A program made the position numbers and the translations under genes. From positions 1 to 16,354 of the forward strand of contig JAFSXO010000352.1 of assembly GCA_017444045.1 (NCBI GenBank): a DNA stretch of 16,354 nt, read 5' to 3'. Under the pieces are notes generated by a model. The model did not search any database and was not told the origin of the DNA. It saw nothing but the letters and a program-made list of their open reading frames with translations. Numbering within the stretch: the stretch's first letter is position 1; every line of letters begins with the position of its first letter. Below are positions 1 to 6,495 of this stretch, piece by piece. This DNA is from a bacterium. GTDB lineage: Bacteria > Vulcanimicrobiota > Xenobia > Xenobiales > Xenobiaceae.

Positions 1-261
1 TTCCCGAAAGCTCAGGATGAGGCGCTTATGTTCGTCCTGAACTGCACTCCCGTGCCGCGCGATGGCTATCGTTTAGGCGTGCCCTGGTCAGGAGAGTGGA
101 AACTGATGCTCAATTCCGACGATACCTCATACGGAGGAAGTGCTTACCAGACCGCGGCAGCTGTTGCGGCTGATGAGCATCCTTGGGGCGGGTTCCCATA
201 TTCTGTCAGCTTTAATTTGCCACCCTTCTCCTGTTTGGTGTTTAGGGGACAGCCATCTTAG
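1..261 (+). CDS. glgB: 1,4-alpha-glucan branching enzyme, C-terminal end (partial)
   Basis: The reading frame is open from base 1 and ends at TAG 259-261, so only the last 86 residues of a gene entering from the left are seen. They match the C-terminal all-beta domain of glycogen branching enzymes: the LNCTPVPRDGYRLGVP stretch (family pattern NxTPVPRxxYRxGVP), then LNSDDTSYGGS (LNSDxxxYGGS), PWGGFPYSVSFNLPP, and a final hydrophobic CLVFRG strand. The enzyme (GH13) makes alpha-1,6 branches in glycogen in the cytoplasm. The catalytic barrel is outside the window. Only 46 bases separate it from the next gene and no terminator is visible between them, so read-through is possible, although the neighbour has no obvious glycogen role. 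Family assignment is from remembered motifs. Confidence 0.88.
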   Translation, partial: FPKAQDEALMFVLNCTPVPRDGYRLGVPWSGEWKLMLNSDDTSYGGSAYQTAAAVAADEHPWGGFPYSVSFNLPPFSCLVFRGQPS

Positions 262-295
262 TGTTGGTATATAAGACTACTTTGGTTTAGCGTAT

Positions 296-301
296 AAGGA
301 G
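296..301 (+). promoter_or_regulatory. Ribosome binding site of the FAD oxidoreductase gene
   Basis: AAGGAG lies six bases before the ATG at 308 and fixes that start. The 46-base gap after glgB holds no convincing promoter or terminator. Confidence 0.7.
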
Positions 302-307
302 TTTTTT

Positions 308-1888
308 ATGGATAATGCAAGAACAGCACTAATTATTGGAGGCGGTCCGGCGGGGCTCTCTGCAGCGTATGAGCTCCAGCGCTTGGGCTGGGACGGCCGC
401 ATAGTTATTGCCGAGCAGAATGACAAGGTTGGCGGCATCTCGCGCACTGTAACCAGAGGTAAGCACCGTACCGATTTGGGTGGACACAGACTGTTCTCCA
501 AGAATAAAGAGATCTGCGATATATGGGATGAGCTTATGCCCGTTCAGGGAGCTCCTTCGTTTGACGATAAGCTGCTGAACCGTAAGCTAGACTGGCCTGC
601 CGGCGGTCCCGACCCCGAGCAGACCGATGTGGTGCGTTTGCTGCGCCCGCGTATGTCGCGCATCTATTTCCGCAAGCATCTGTTTTATTATCCGTTGGGG
701 CGCAAGCTGGACTTCCTAAAGGCTTTGCGGTTTGACGAGTGCATCTCGATTCTTTGGAGTTATCTGAAGGTTCTGATCTCTCCGCGCGAGGTTAAGTCCC
801 TTGAGGACTTCTATGTGAACCATTTTGGTTATAAGCTTTATAGCCTGTTCTTCGAGTATTATACGGAGAAGCTGTGGGGTATCCATCCCAGCAAGCTGGA
901 GCCTGATTTCGGTGTTCAGCGCGTGCGCGGTGTCTCTATAATGGGCGTTCTGCGCGATATGATCATTAAGACTCTGCACGTGGCTAATAAGCAGAACGTT
1001 GAAACCTCGCTGATCGATCAGTACACTTATCCGAAATACGGCATCGGCCAGCTGTGGGAGACCATGGTGGAAAAAATGGTCGCCAAGGGCGCAGAGCTAA
1101 ATCTTAATACTAAGGTTAAGGAAATTATTGTCCGCAACCACCGCGTGGTTAGCGCTGTCATCGAGGATGCCAACGGCGATGAGCACGCCATTGAGCCCGA
1201 GACGGTTCTGTCCTCTATGCCCATTCCCGAGCTGTTTGCCGCCATCCGCAGCGAGGAGCGCCCTCAGGAAATATTTGATTTGGCTTCTCGTCTGAGGCAC
1301 CGCGCTTTCCTGCAGGTTTCGGTCCTGTCCAACGGTATGAAGCTTAAGAATACAGCCGAGGGCTCAGGCATTAACGGCATAATTCCCGATTCCTGGCTAT
1401 ATATCCAGGATAGGGGTGTGCGTATGGGGCGCATTACGATTCAGAACAACTGGTCTCCGTACTTGCTGGCCGATCCCGAGCATACCGTGATGATGGGTGT
1501 AGAGTATTTCTGCGACGAAAACGATGAGTTCTGGAATGAGGATGACAGCGTGCTTTGCCAGCTCGCCGTGGGTGAGCTTGAAAAGCTGGGCGTTATATCC
1601 CGTGATCAGGTGCTGGATTCGTTTGTAACGCGCGTTCCCAAAGCTTATCCCTGCTACGATACCTCTTACCGCCGTATGAATGAGCTGGTCGATTATCTGC
1701 AGACTATTGACAATTTGTACTGCATTGGCCGCAATGGTCAGCACCGCTATAACAATATGGACCATTCCATGATGACCGGTCTGCTGGCTGCCCGGCACAT
1801 TCAGGGGCAGCTCGACAGTAAGCGGGTTATATGGAATGTAAATGCAGAGGCCGCCTATCACGAGGAGAGCTCGGAATCTAAAAAATAG
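308..1888 (+). CDS. FAD/NAD(P)-dependent oxidoreductase, amine-oxidase/UDP-galactopyranose mutase-like
   Basis: This 526-residue soluble protein opens with a Rossmann dinucleotide motif, GGGPAG at residues 11-16, an acidic residue at the end of strand 2 (E36), and the GGISRT segment that contacts FAD in this superfamily. TDLGGHRLF (55-63) and the C-terminal block YCIGRNGQHRYNNMDH (471-486), preceding a helix, correspond to the FAD-closing motif of protoporphyrinogen-oxidase/UGM-like enzymes. No membrane segment or signal peptide is visible. Relatives with this layout are often found in cell-surface polysaccharide or lipid gene clusters and are mostly uncharacterised, so the substrate is unknown. 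It is unlikely to be a genuine HemG/HemY because no haem genes are nearby. The gene follows glgB by 46 bases and is closed by a terminator, so it is either the last gene of a glycogen operon or monocistronic. Confidence 0.8.
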   Translation: MDNARTALIIGGGPAGLSAAYELQRLGWDGRIVIAEQNDKVGGISRTVTRGKHRTDLGGHRLFSKNKEICDIWDELMPVQGAPSFDDKLLNRKLDWPAGGPDPEQTDVVRLLRPRMSRIYFRKHLFYYPLGRKLDFLKALRFDECISILWSYLKVLISPREVKSLEDFYVNHFGYKLYSLFFEYYTEKLWGIHPSKLEPDFGVQRVRGVSIMGVLRDMIIKTLHVANKQNVETSLIDQYTYPKYGIGQLWETMVEKMVAKGAELNLNTKVKEIIVRNHRVVSAVIEDANGDEHAIEPETVLSSMPIPELFAAIRSEERPQEIFDLASRLRHRAFLQVSVLSNGMKLKNTAEGSGINGIIPDSWLYIQDRGVRMGRITIQNNWSPYLLADPEHTVMMGVEYFCDENDEFWNEDDSVLCQLAVGELEKLGVISRDQVLDSFVTRVPKAYPCYDTSYRRMNELVDYLQTIDNLYCIGRNGQHRYNNMDHSMMTGLLAARHIQGQLDSKRVIWNVNAEAAYHEESSESKK

Positions 1889-1925
1889 CATATAATAAAC
1901 ATACAGTATTCATCGTATGATATGC
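1888..1925 (+). other. AT-rich hairpin overlapping the stop codon
   Basis: GCATAT (1888-1893) pairs with ATATGC (1920-1925), and inside it CATAC (1900-1904) pairs with GTATG (1915-1919). The left side carries a six-base bulge. It lies directly before the GC-rich terminator hairpin and may act as a 3' mRNA stabiliser or simply be part of the terminator region. Confidence 0.4.
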
Positions 1926-1928
1926 TGC

Positions 1929-1957
1929 AGGCGCCAGGGTTAGCTTTGGCGCCTTTT
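1929..1957 (+). terminator. Rho-independent terminator after the FAD oxidoreductase gene
   Basis: A perfect 8-bp stem, AGGCGCCA (1929-1936) with TGGCGCCT (1947-1954), has a 10-base loop and is followed by T residues to 1957. It ends transcription of the glgB/oxidoreductase unit 40 bases after the stop codon. Confidence 0.8.
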
Positions 1958-2041
1958 CTGTGTCTGCTATGCAAAATAACAAGGTAGATGCGGGGTGTTA
2001 ATCGAAATTGTTTACACCATTATTATGTGTGAGGTGCACTG

Positions 2042-3238
2042 ATGGAGTATCAATTCGCTTCGAGAACGAAGAAGGTAACCGCTTCTGAGGTTCGCGAGAT
2101 CCTTAAAGTGGTTGCGCGCCCGGAGATTATGTCCTTTGCCGGCGGGCTTCCGGCCCCTGAGTTATTCCCTGTCGATGAAGTCAGCAAGCAGTGTCAGGCC
2201 GTATTGGAGGAGCAGGGACCCAAAGCTCTGCAATACGCTACAACAGAAGGGTATACTCCTCTGCGCGAGTGGATTGCCAACCGCCTCAATACTAAATGGG
2301 GCACAACTGCCGGAATAGAGAATGTGCTGATCGTCAGCGGCTCGCAGTCGGCGCTGGATATGATCTCCAAGCTGATGCTGGACGATGGCGATGTCGTGTG
2401 GTGCGAGAACCCCACTTATTTGGCTGCCTTAACGGCATTTCGTCTTTTGGGACCTACATTTGAAACTATGCCATCAGACGATAATGGTGTGATAGTTGAG
2501 GGCTTAGAGGAGCGTATTCTGCAGCATAAGCCGCGCATGGTTTATGTTATCCCTACCTTCCAGAATCCGTCGGGCCGCACCTGGTCTATGGAGCGCCGTA
2601 AAGCATTTATGGAGCTGATGACCAAATACGAGATTATGGTCGTTGAGGACAATGCTTATTACGAGCTGTGCTTTGACGATATCGAGTACTGCTCGCTGAC
2701 CAAATTCGATACCAAAGGGCTGGTCATCAGCGTTGGCAGCTTCTCTAAGGTGCTTTGCCCCGGTCTGCGCGTGGCCTGGATTAATGCCAACCCGACGGTT
2801 ATAGACAAGCTGGTCATTATCAAGCAGTCTACCGACCTGCAGACCGCTACCCTGAATCAGATGGTTGTGCACCGCTTTTTGACACACAATGATTTTGATG
2901 CCCGGGTTAAGCTGATCTGCGATGTGTATGGTGCCCGCCGCGACGCCATGCTCGATGAGCTGGCCCATAGCCTGCCCGAAGGCTGTACGTTCACCCGTCC
3001 CGCCGGCGGCATGTTTGTGTGGGTGACCATGCCCGAGTGCGTCAACTCCAAGAGTCTGCTGGATCGCTGCCTAAAGTATAATGTTGCTGTTGTCCCCGGA
3101 CATTCGTTCTACGCGGTCGAGCCAAAGCACAATACTGTGCGCCTTAATTACTCTAACCTGCCGCCTGAGAAAATTCACTTCGGTGTTTCTAAGGTATGCC
3201 AGGCTATAGCCGAGGAAATTGCCGAGGCCGAGGCCTAA
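2042..3238 (+). CDS. PLP-dependent aminotransferase, class I/II (LysN/2-aminoadipate type)
   Basis: The 398-residue length is normal for a fold-type I aminotransferase. MSFAGGLPAPELFP (30-43) and the ALQYATTEGYTPLREWI region (62-78) are typical of the 2-aminoadipate/LysN-like and MocR-related branch, and there is no N-terminal GntR helix-turn-helix, so this is a plain enzyme. The cofactor site is visible: NPSG (175-178), D203 and Y206 in VVEDNAYYE, the Schiff-base lysine K236 in SVGSFSKVLCPGLR, and the downstream arginine R243. It would transfer an amino group between a 2-oxo acid such as 2-oxoglutarate and an amino acid. Lysine/aminoadipate, aromatic and branched-chain substrates all occur in this branch, so the substrate is not decided. 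The start is supported by GAGGTG (2031-2036), five bases before ATG. It appears monocistronic: a terminator precedes it and a long hairpin follows. Confidence 0.88.
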   Translation: MEYQFASRTKKVTASEVREILKVVARPEIMSFAGGLPAPELFPVDEVSKQCQAVLEEQGPKALQYATTEGYTPLREWIANRLNTKWGTTAGIENVLIVSGSQSALDMISKLMLDDGDVVWCENPTYLAALTAFRLLGPTFETMPSDDNGVIVEGLEERILQHKPRMVYVIPTFQNPSGRTWSMERRKAFMELMTKYEIMVVEDNAYYELCFDDIEYCSLTKFDTKGLVISVGSFSKVLCPGLRVAWINANPTVIDKLVIIKQSTDLQTATLNQMVVHRFLTHNDFDARVKLICDVYGARRDAMLDELAHSLPEGCTFTRPAGGMFVWVTMPECVNSKSLLDRCLKYNVAVVPGHSFYAVEPKHNTVRLNYSNLPPEKIHFGVSKVCQAIAEEIAEAEA

Positions 3239-3246
3239 TGTCTTGA

Positions 3247-3338
3247 GCAAAGGAAGCGCAGAATAATAGCAGTAATGTTAGGCTAGCTGACGCTAAGTTA
3301 CCGACATTGGATTTTGCTAGGTTTTGCGCTTCCTTTGT
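3247..3338 (+). repeat. Long inverted repeat/hairpin after the aminotransferase gene
   Basis: Thirteen perfectly complementary bases, CAAAGGAAGCGCA (3248-3260) and TGCGCTTCCTTTG (3325-3337), extend to 17 pairs with two G-U wobbles. Inside, TAGCA (3267-3271) can pair with TGCTA (3315-3319), and ATGT with ACAT nearer the apex, giving one long imperfect hairpin of about 92 nt. It starts eight bases after the aminotransferase stop. It may end that transcript, although there is no strong T-run after the right arm. Its position between a stop codon and the next promoter fits a terminator or a small palindromic mobile repeat. Confidence 0.65.
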
Positions 3339-3343
3339 GTCGT

Positions 3344-3372
3344 TTGCCGTTAAGCTAGCGATTGGCTATAAT
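3344..3372 (+). promoter_or_regulatory. Candidate sigma-A promoter of the aldo/keto reductase operon
   Basis: TTGCCG (3344-3349, 4 of 6 to the consensus -35) is followed after exactly 17 bases by a perfect TATAAT (3367-3372). Transcription would begin near 3379, just downstream of the long hairpin and upstream of the repeat element. Confidence 0.6.
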
Positions 3373-3411
3373 AATACTTTATTGTTGCATTTAGTTCCTC
3401 AATGGTTATAA

Positions 3412-3428
3412 GTTAGCGATTAGCTAAC
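3412..3428. promoter_or_regulatory. Palindrome GTTAGC-N5-GCTAAC, possible operator
   Basis: GTTAGC (3412-3417) and GCTAAC (3423-3428) form a perfect 6+5+6 dyad about 35 bases downstream of the predicted transcription start. Further copies of the same hexamer follow at 3431 (GTTAGC) and at 3538, 3550 and 3568 (GCTAAC). A repressor-binding dyad is possible; a role as RNA structure is equally possible. Confidence 0.35.
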
Positions 3429-3443
3429 GTGTTAGCATCCTAT

Positions 3444-3583
3444 CTTCCCCTAAAGGATGGCAGGGGGAGATGTCGCGACTGCGACAGAGGGGGTGGCCAC
3501 AGCTGGCGGAAGAATCGAAGTTTAACGCATGTTGTGTGCTAACTTGTACGCTAACATACAACGCAGCGCTAACGTTCATGAAT
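3444..3583 (+). repeat. Dispersed leader repeat, copy 1
   Basis: This 140-base stretch matches 10732-10871 with no gaps and 12 differences by eye (about 91% identity). Structural parts are TCCCCT pairing with AGGGGGA, a GTCGC-gact-GCGAC hairpin (3473-3486), a short GCCA/TGGC hairpin, and GTTGTGTG (3531-3538) pairing with CATACAAC around GCTAAC motifs. Both copies have the same orientation as the downstream gene and lie close to its start. Most differences fall in loops or give G-U pairs. The first half resembles intergenic repeats I remember from gut Firmicutes with G-rich, hairpin-forming cores, but that is memory and not a search. Confidence 0.8.
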
Positions 3584-3647
3584 GAGCAATGTCAATGCTT
3601 TCGCTCCTTAACTTATAAGCATAGTTTAGTTCCTGTGGGGATTGTTT

Positions 3648-4781
3648 ATGGGAGAGCAGCTGCATAAGCGCCGTTTAGGGCGCACAGAGATAATGGTTAC
3701 CGAAATCGGCATAGGCGGTTTGGGCATTATCTCAAAAAAACTGCCCAACCGTGAGGCCGGGGTGCAGACAGTTCGTCACGCGCTGGATTTGGGTGTAAAT
3801 TGGATCGATACGGCACGTGGCTATTTCGATGCCGAGAATGTCATTGGCGACGCTATCCAGGGCCGCGACCGACAGTCCTTTACTTTGGTCTCGAAGAGCT
3901 ATCTGCGCACAGGAAGCCTGGCTTACCGCGATCTGGAAACGAGTCTGGCGTCCTTAAAGGTCGACTATGTCGATATGTACCAGGTGCACCACGTGCAGTA
4001 CCAGTCCGAGCTGGAGCAGGTGCTGGCTCCCAAGGGAGCGCTTGACGCCCTGGAAACGGCGCGCAAGGAAGGGCTGGTGCGCCATATTGGCATAACGTCT
4101 CACCATACCAGGGTTCTGGCGCGCGCCCTTGATACTGGGCGTTTTGATACGGTTATGTTTCCGTTTTCCCCGATAGAGCGCGACGGTCTGAATGAAGTTT
4201 ATGACGCGGCTAAGCGCAACGACGTTGGCATAATTGCCATGAAGGTTCTGGCAGCCGGCAAGCTTACCTCGGTCGAGGAGGCTATTCAGTTTGTGCTGGC
4301 CCACGATATATCTACCTGCGCTTTAGGCTGCACTACGACAGAGCATGTCGACCGCGACGTTGCGGCGGCGATCGCTTTTCACAGCCTTACCCCGGAGCAG
4401 GTGGACAGACTCCGCAAGGCGGAAATGAAAATAGAGGACAAGTTCTGCCGGCGCTGCCGTATCTGTGAGCTGCGCTGCCCCATGCAGATTCCTATCGCCG
4501 ATGTCTTCCGCTGCGAGGACTATCTGGTGCTGAATGCCACCTATGCCCGCAACGAGTACAGAGCCTTGGATAAGCATGTACCTGACTGCATCGGCTGCGG
4601 CGAATGCGAGATCGCCTGTCCCTATGGCCTGAGCGTCAATGACGATATGCAGCGCGCCCACCGCCGTCTGACCGCGGGAAAATTCGAGGATGTGTCCGTC
4701 AATACGCTGCGCAAGATCGGTATTTATGATATAGCTCGCAAAGCTTATTTCGCGCTGGGAGGCAGGCTGCCGGAGCGCTGA
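3648..4781 (+). CDS. Aldo/keto reductase with C-terminal 2x[4Fe-4S] ferredoxin domain
   Basis: From ATG 3648 (GGGG at 3637-3640, seven bases upstream) the protein has 377 residues; an in-frame TTG six bases earlier is less likely. Residues 5-255 form an aldo/keto reductase barrel with a recognisable catalytic tetrad: D54 and Y59 in WIDTARGYF, K83 in LVSKSY, and H114 or H115 in YQVHH. Residues 264-330 hold two cluster motifs, C267-x2-C270-x2-C273-x3-C277 and C314-x2-C317-x2-C320-x3-C324, each followed by proline as in bacterial ferredoxins. Such fusions are common in anaerobes and mostly uncharacterised; they probably couple NAD(P)H or ferredoxin electrons to carbonyl reduction or a related redox step. 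No membrane segment is seen. It is the first gene of a likely five-gene unit, with a B12 radical SAM gene 26 bases downstream. Expression may be influenced by the repeat-containing leader. Confidence 0.87.
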   Translation: MGEQLHKRRLGRTEIMVTEIGIGGLGIISKKLPNREAGVQTVRHALDLGVNWIDTARGYFDAENVIGDAIQGRDRQSFTLVSKSYLRTGSLAYRDLETSLASLKVDYVDMYQVHHVQYQSELEQVLAPKGALDALETARKEGLVRHIGITSHHTRVLARALDTGRFDTVMFPFSPIERDGLNEVYDAAKRNDVGIIAMKVLAAGKLTSVEEAIQFVLAHDISTCALGCTTTEHVDRDVAAAIAFHSLTPEQVDRLRKAEMKIEDKFCRRCRICELRCPMQIPIADVFRCEDYLVLNATYARNEYRALDKHVPDCIGCGECEIACPYGLSVNDDMQRAHRRLTAGKFEDVSVNTLRKIGIYDIARKAYFALGGRLPER

Positions 4782-4807
4782 GGCGTATTTGGTATTGATT
4801 GTTGGGT

Positions 4808-6433
4808 ATGATGGAAGAAGCGATGAGTGTTTTTCCAGAAGAAACGCCGTGGATGTGCTATGCCGGCGACAATCCGCGTCCGCATCGGCCTCCGCCGGGG
4901 GCCTATAAGGCGCGTTTGGGATTAATATCGCTTTACGACGTTGAGAATAATGCTTCACGCCTGCTGGGAGCCTGCGCTCGCCGCGCGGGTTATTTTGTCG
5001 CGGAAATTTATTTCAAGGACTGGATTAACAATCATTTCGATCCGCCCAGGCGCGCTGAGCTTTCTAACCTAATCCGTCTGATTCGCCGGAATAAGCTCGA
5101 TGTAGTCGGCATATCCATCCGCGCCTCCGCGTATCATAAGGTCGCCGTGCAGATCAGCGAAATGATCCGCCGCTTCTGTCCCAATATACTGATTATGTGG
5201 GGCGGTACCCATGCCGTTCTCGATCCCGAAGCCTGTCTGAAAACCGCTGATTTTGTGTGCCGCGGCGAAGGCGAGATCACCATCGTTCAGCTTTTGGACT
5301 GCCTGTCGTCTGGCGTGGATTTCAGCCATCTGCCCAATATCTGGGTAAATACTCCGAACGGTATTATACGCAACGAGGTCGGGCCGACCATACAGAATCT
5401 GGATACACTGCCCTTCCGCGACTATACCTCTCCCGACAAGTATTTCCTGATGGGGAATCGGATCAAACAGGGCGACCCCATGATCGACGATCCCTGCTTC
5501 CAGATGATGGGCTCGCGCGGCTGTGTCTTTGCCTGTGCTTACTGCTATAACTCTGAGCTTTCAGATCTGTACAAGACGAGAGGCAAGTATTTCAGGGTGC
5601 GCAGTGTGGATTCCGTGCTGGCCGAGCTGCGCCAGGCGCGGCGCGTATTCAGGAATATGAAGCGCATCCGCTTTGACGATGAGGTCTTCCTTTTTACCGA
5701 TGACTGGTACCGCGAGTTCGCCAGGCGCTATCCAGTAGAGGTGGGGCTGCCTTATGAGGTCTTCACCGAGCCGAAGCTGGTGCGCCGCGAAATATTCAGC
5801 CTGCTCAAGGAAAGCGGTCTGCAGGTCGTGTATATGGGCATTCAGAACACCAACCGCGTTAATGCGGATCTTTACGATCGCCGCGGCAGCGATGAGCAGA
5901 TTCTGCACTGCGTTAAAATATTCAGCGATCTTGATCTGGATGCGCGCTATCACGTCATGCTCGACGATACCGAATCGACCTGGGAGGATAAGCGCCATCT
6001 TTTCGATTTGCTGATGAGCTTCCCACGCCGCAAGTTCCAGCTTTATCTGTTCAGTGTGGTGATTTTTCCCAATACTAAGCTGGCCCGCCGCCTGCTGGCC
6101 GAAGGCAAAATTACCCCTGCCGATCTGGAGGGCGAGCGCAACAAGACCTTCCAGCAGATTCGGGTCAGCCTTAATTATCCGCGCCCTCCCGAGGATCTGT
6201 TCTGGGCAGCTATGCTGGTGCTTATTACCAAGGATTTTCTTCCCACCAAATTCCTGTACTGGCTGGCCGGAAACGCGTTTCTTCAGCGCCATCCCAAGCT
6301 GTTAGCCTGGTTTGCGCAGGCCTGCAATATCATAAAAATGGTTATTGTTGTTTTTGGCATGTGGCGGCGCGGGGAGATGAGCTGGACGCTGGTGCGGCGC
6401 TGGGCTAATGTCCGCTCCTTAATTACGCAATAA
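4808..6433 (+). CDS. Cobalamin-binding radical SAM protein (COG1032-like)
   Basis: From ATG 4808 it has 541 residues; 4811 and 4823 are also possible starts, and none has a strong ribosome binding site. Residues about 36-175 look like a B12-binding domain, with DVVGISIRASAY (98-109) and GGTHAVLDPE (132-141) followed by FVCRGEGE (149-156), a block typical of the BchE/COG1032 group. The radical SAM motif C239-x3-C243-x2-C246 lies in GSRGCVFACAYCYNS and would bind a [4Fe-4S] cluster and SAM. The segment around residues 360-375 (YMGIQNTN) continues the barrel. The C-terminal 130 residues are unassigned and include a hydrophobic stretch around 505-520. Family members carry out radical methylations, cyclisations or rearrangements, often on lipids, tetrapyrroles or secondary metabolites; the substrate here is unknown. 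The preceding iron-sulfur reductase could supply electrons, and the downstream membrane genes hint at a lipid or glycolipid substrate. Confidence 0.87.
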   Translation: MMEEAMSVFPEETPWMCYAGDNPRPHRPPPGAYKARLGLISLYDVENNASRLLGACARRAGYFVAEIYFKDWINNHFDPPRRAELSNLIRLIRRNKLDVVGISIRASAYHKVAVQISEMIRRFCPNILIMWGGTHAVLDPEACLKTADFVCRGEGEITIVQLLDCLSSGVDFSHLPNIWVNTPNGIIRNEVGPTIQNLDTLPFRDYTSPDKYFLMGNRIKQGDPMIDDPCFQMMGSRGCVFACAYCYNSELSDLYKTRGKYFRVRSVDSVLAELRQARRVFRNMKRIRFDDEVFLFTDDWYREFARRYPVEVGLPYEVFTEPKLVRREIFSLLKESGLQVVYMGIQNTNRVNADLYDRRGSDEQILHCVKIFSDLDLDARYHVMLDDTESTWEDKRHLFDLLMSFPRRKFQLYLFSVVIFPNTKLARRLLAEGKITPADLEGERNKTFQQIRVSLNYPRPPEDLFWAAMLVLITKDFLPTKFLYWLAGNAFLQRHPKLLAWFAQACNIIKMVIVVFGMWRRGEMSWTLVRRWANVRSLITQ

Positions 6434-6434
6434 A

Positions 6435-6478
6435 CAGCAATATACGATGCTATTGGCAGCAATATACAATGCCGTTGC
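6435..6478 (+). repeat. Tandem 22-bp direct repeat (two units)
   Basis: Two adjacent 22-base units (6435-6456 and 6457-6478) share CAGCAATATAC and differ at four positions. They fill most of the gap between the radical SAM gene and the next gene. Each unit can form a small hairpin (CAATA/TATTG in the first, AGCAA/TTGCT in the second). The role is unknown; it could be a duplication or a weak processing or translation signal. Confidence 0.6.
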
Positions 6479-6495
6479 TCCTTTAATTGCCGGCG

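Larger units (their letters stand above)
3239..3647. other. 409-base non-coding leader region upstream of the aldo/keto reductase
   Basis: No credible gene is seen here. In order it holds the long hairpin (3247-3338), a promoter (3344-3372), the GTTAGC-N5-GCTAAC palindrome (3412-3428), copy 1 of the dispersed repeat (3444-3583), a further small hairpin (3595-3622) and the ribosome binding site (3637-3640). It is more AT-rich than the flanking genes. From the predicted start of transcription (about 3379), the aldo/keto reductase mRNA would have an untranslated leader of roughly 270 nt that includes the repeat. Confidence 0.7.

Noticed and set aside
1996..2036. Promoter or FNR-like dyad before the aminotransferase (TTTACAC...GTGTGAG, TATTAT at 2021)
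   Set aside because: The half-sites are too short and imperfect, no -35/-10 pair has acceptable match and spacing, and the implied start would leave almost no leader.
3412..3573. CRISPR-like or iteron array from the repeated GCTAAC hexamers
   Set aside because: The units are only six bases with irregular spacing and mixed orientation; there are no spacers of constant length and no cas or rep gene.
3470..3667. 65-residue + strand reading frame inside repeat copy 1
   Set aside because: In copy 2 the same frame is interrupted by TAG at 10788-10790 and lacks the ATG, so it is not conserved as coding; it has no family resemblance and runs into the real aldo/keto reductase start.
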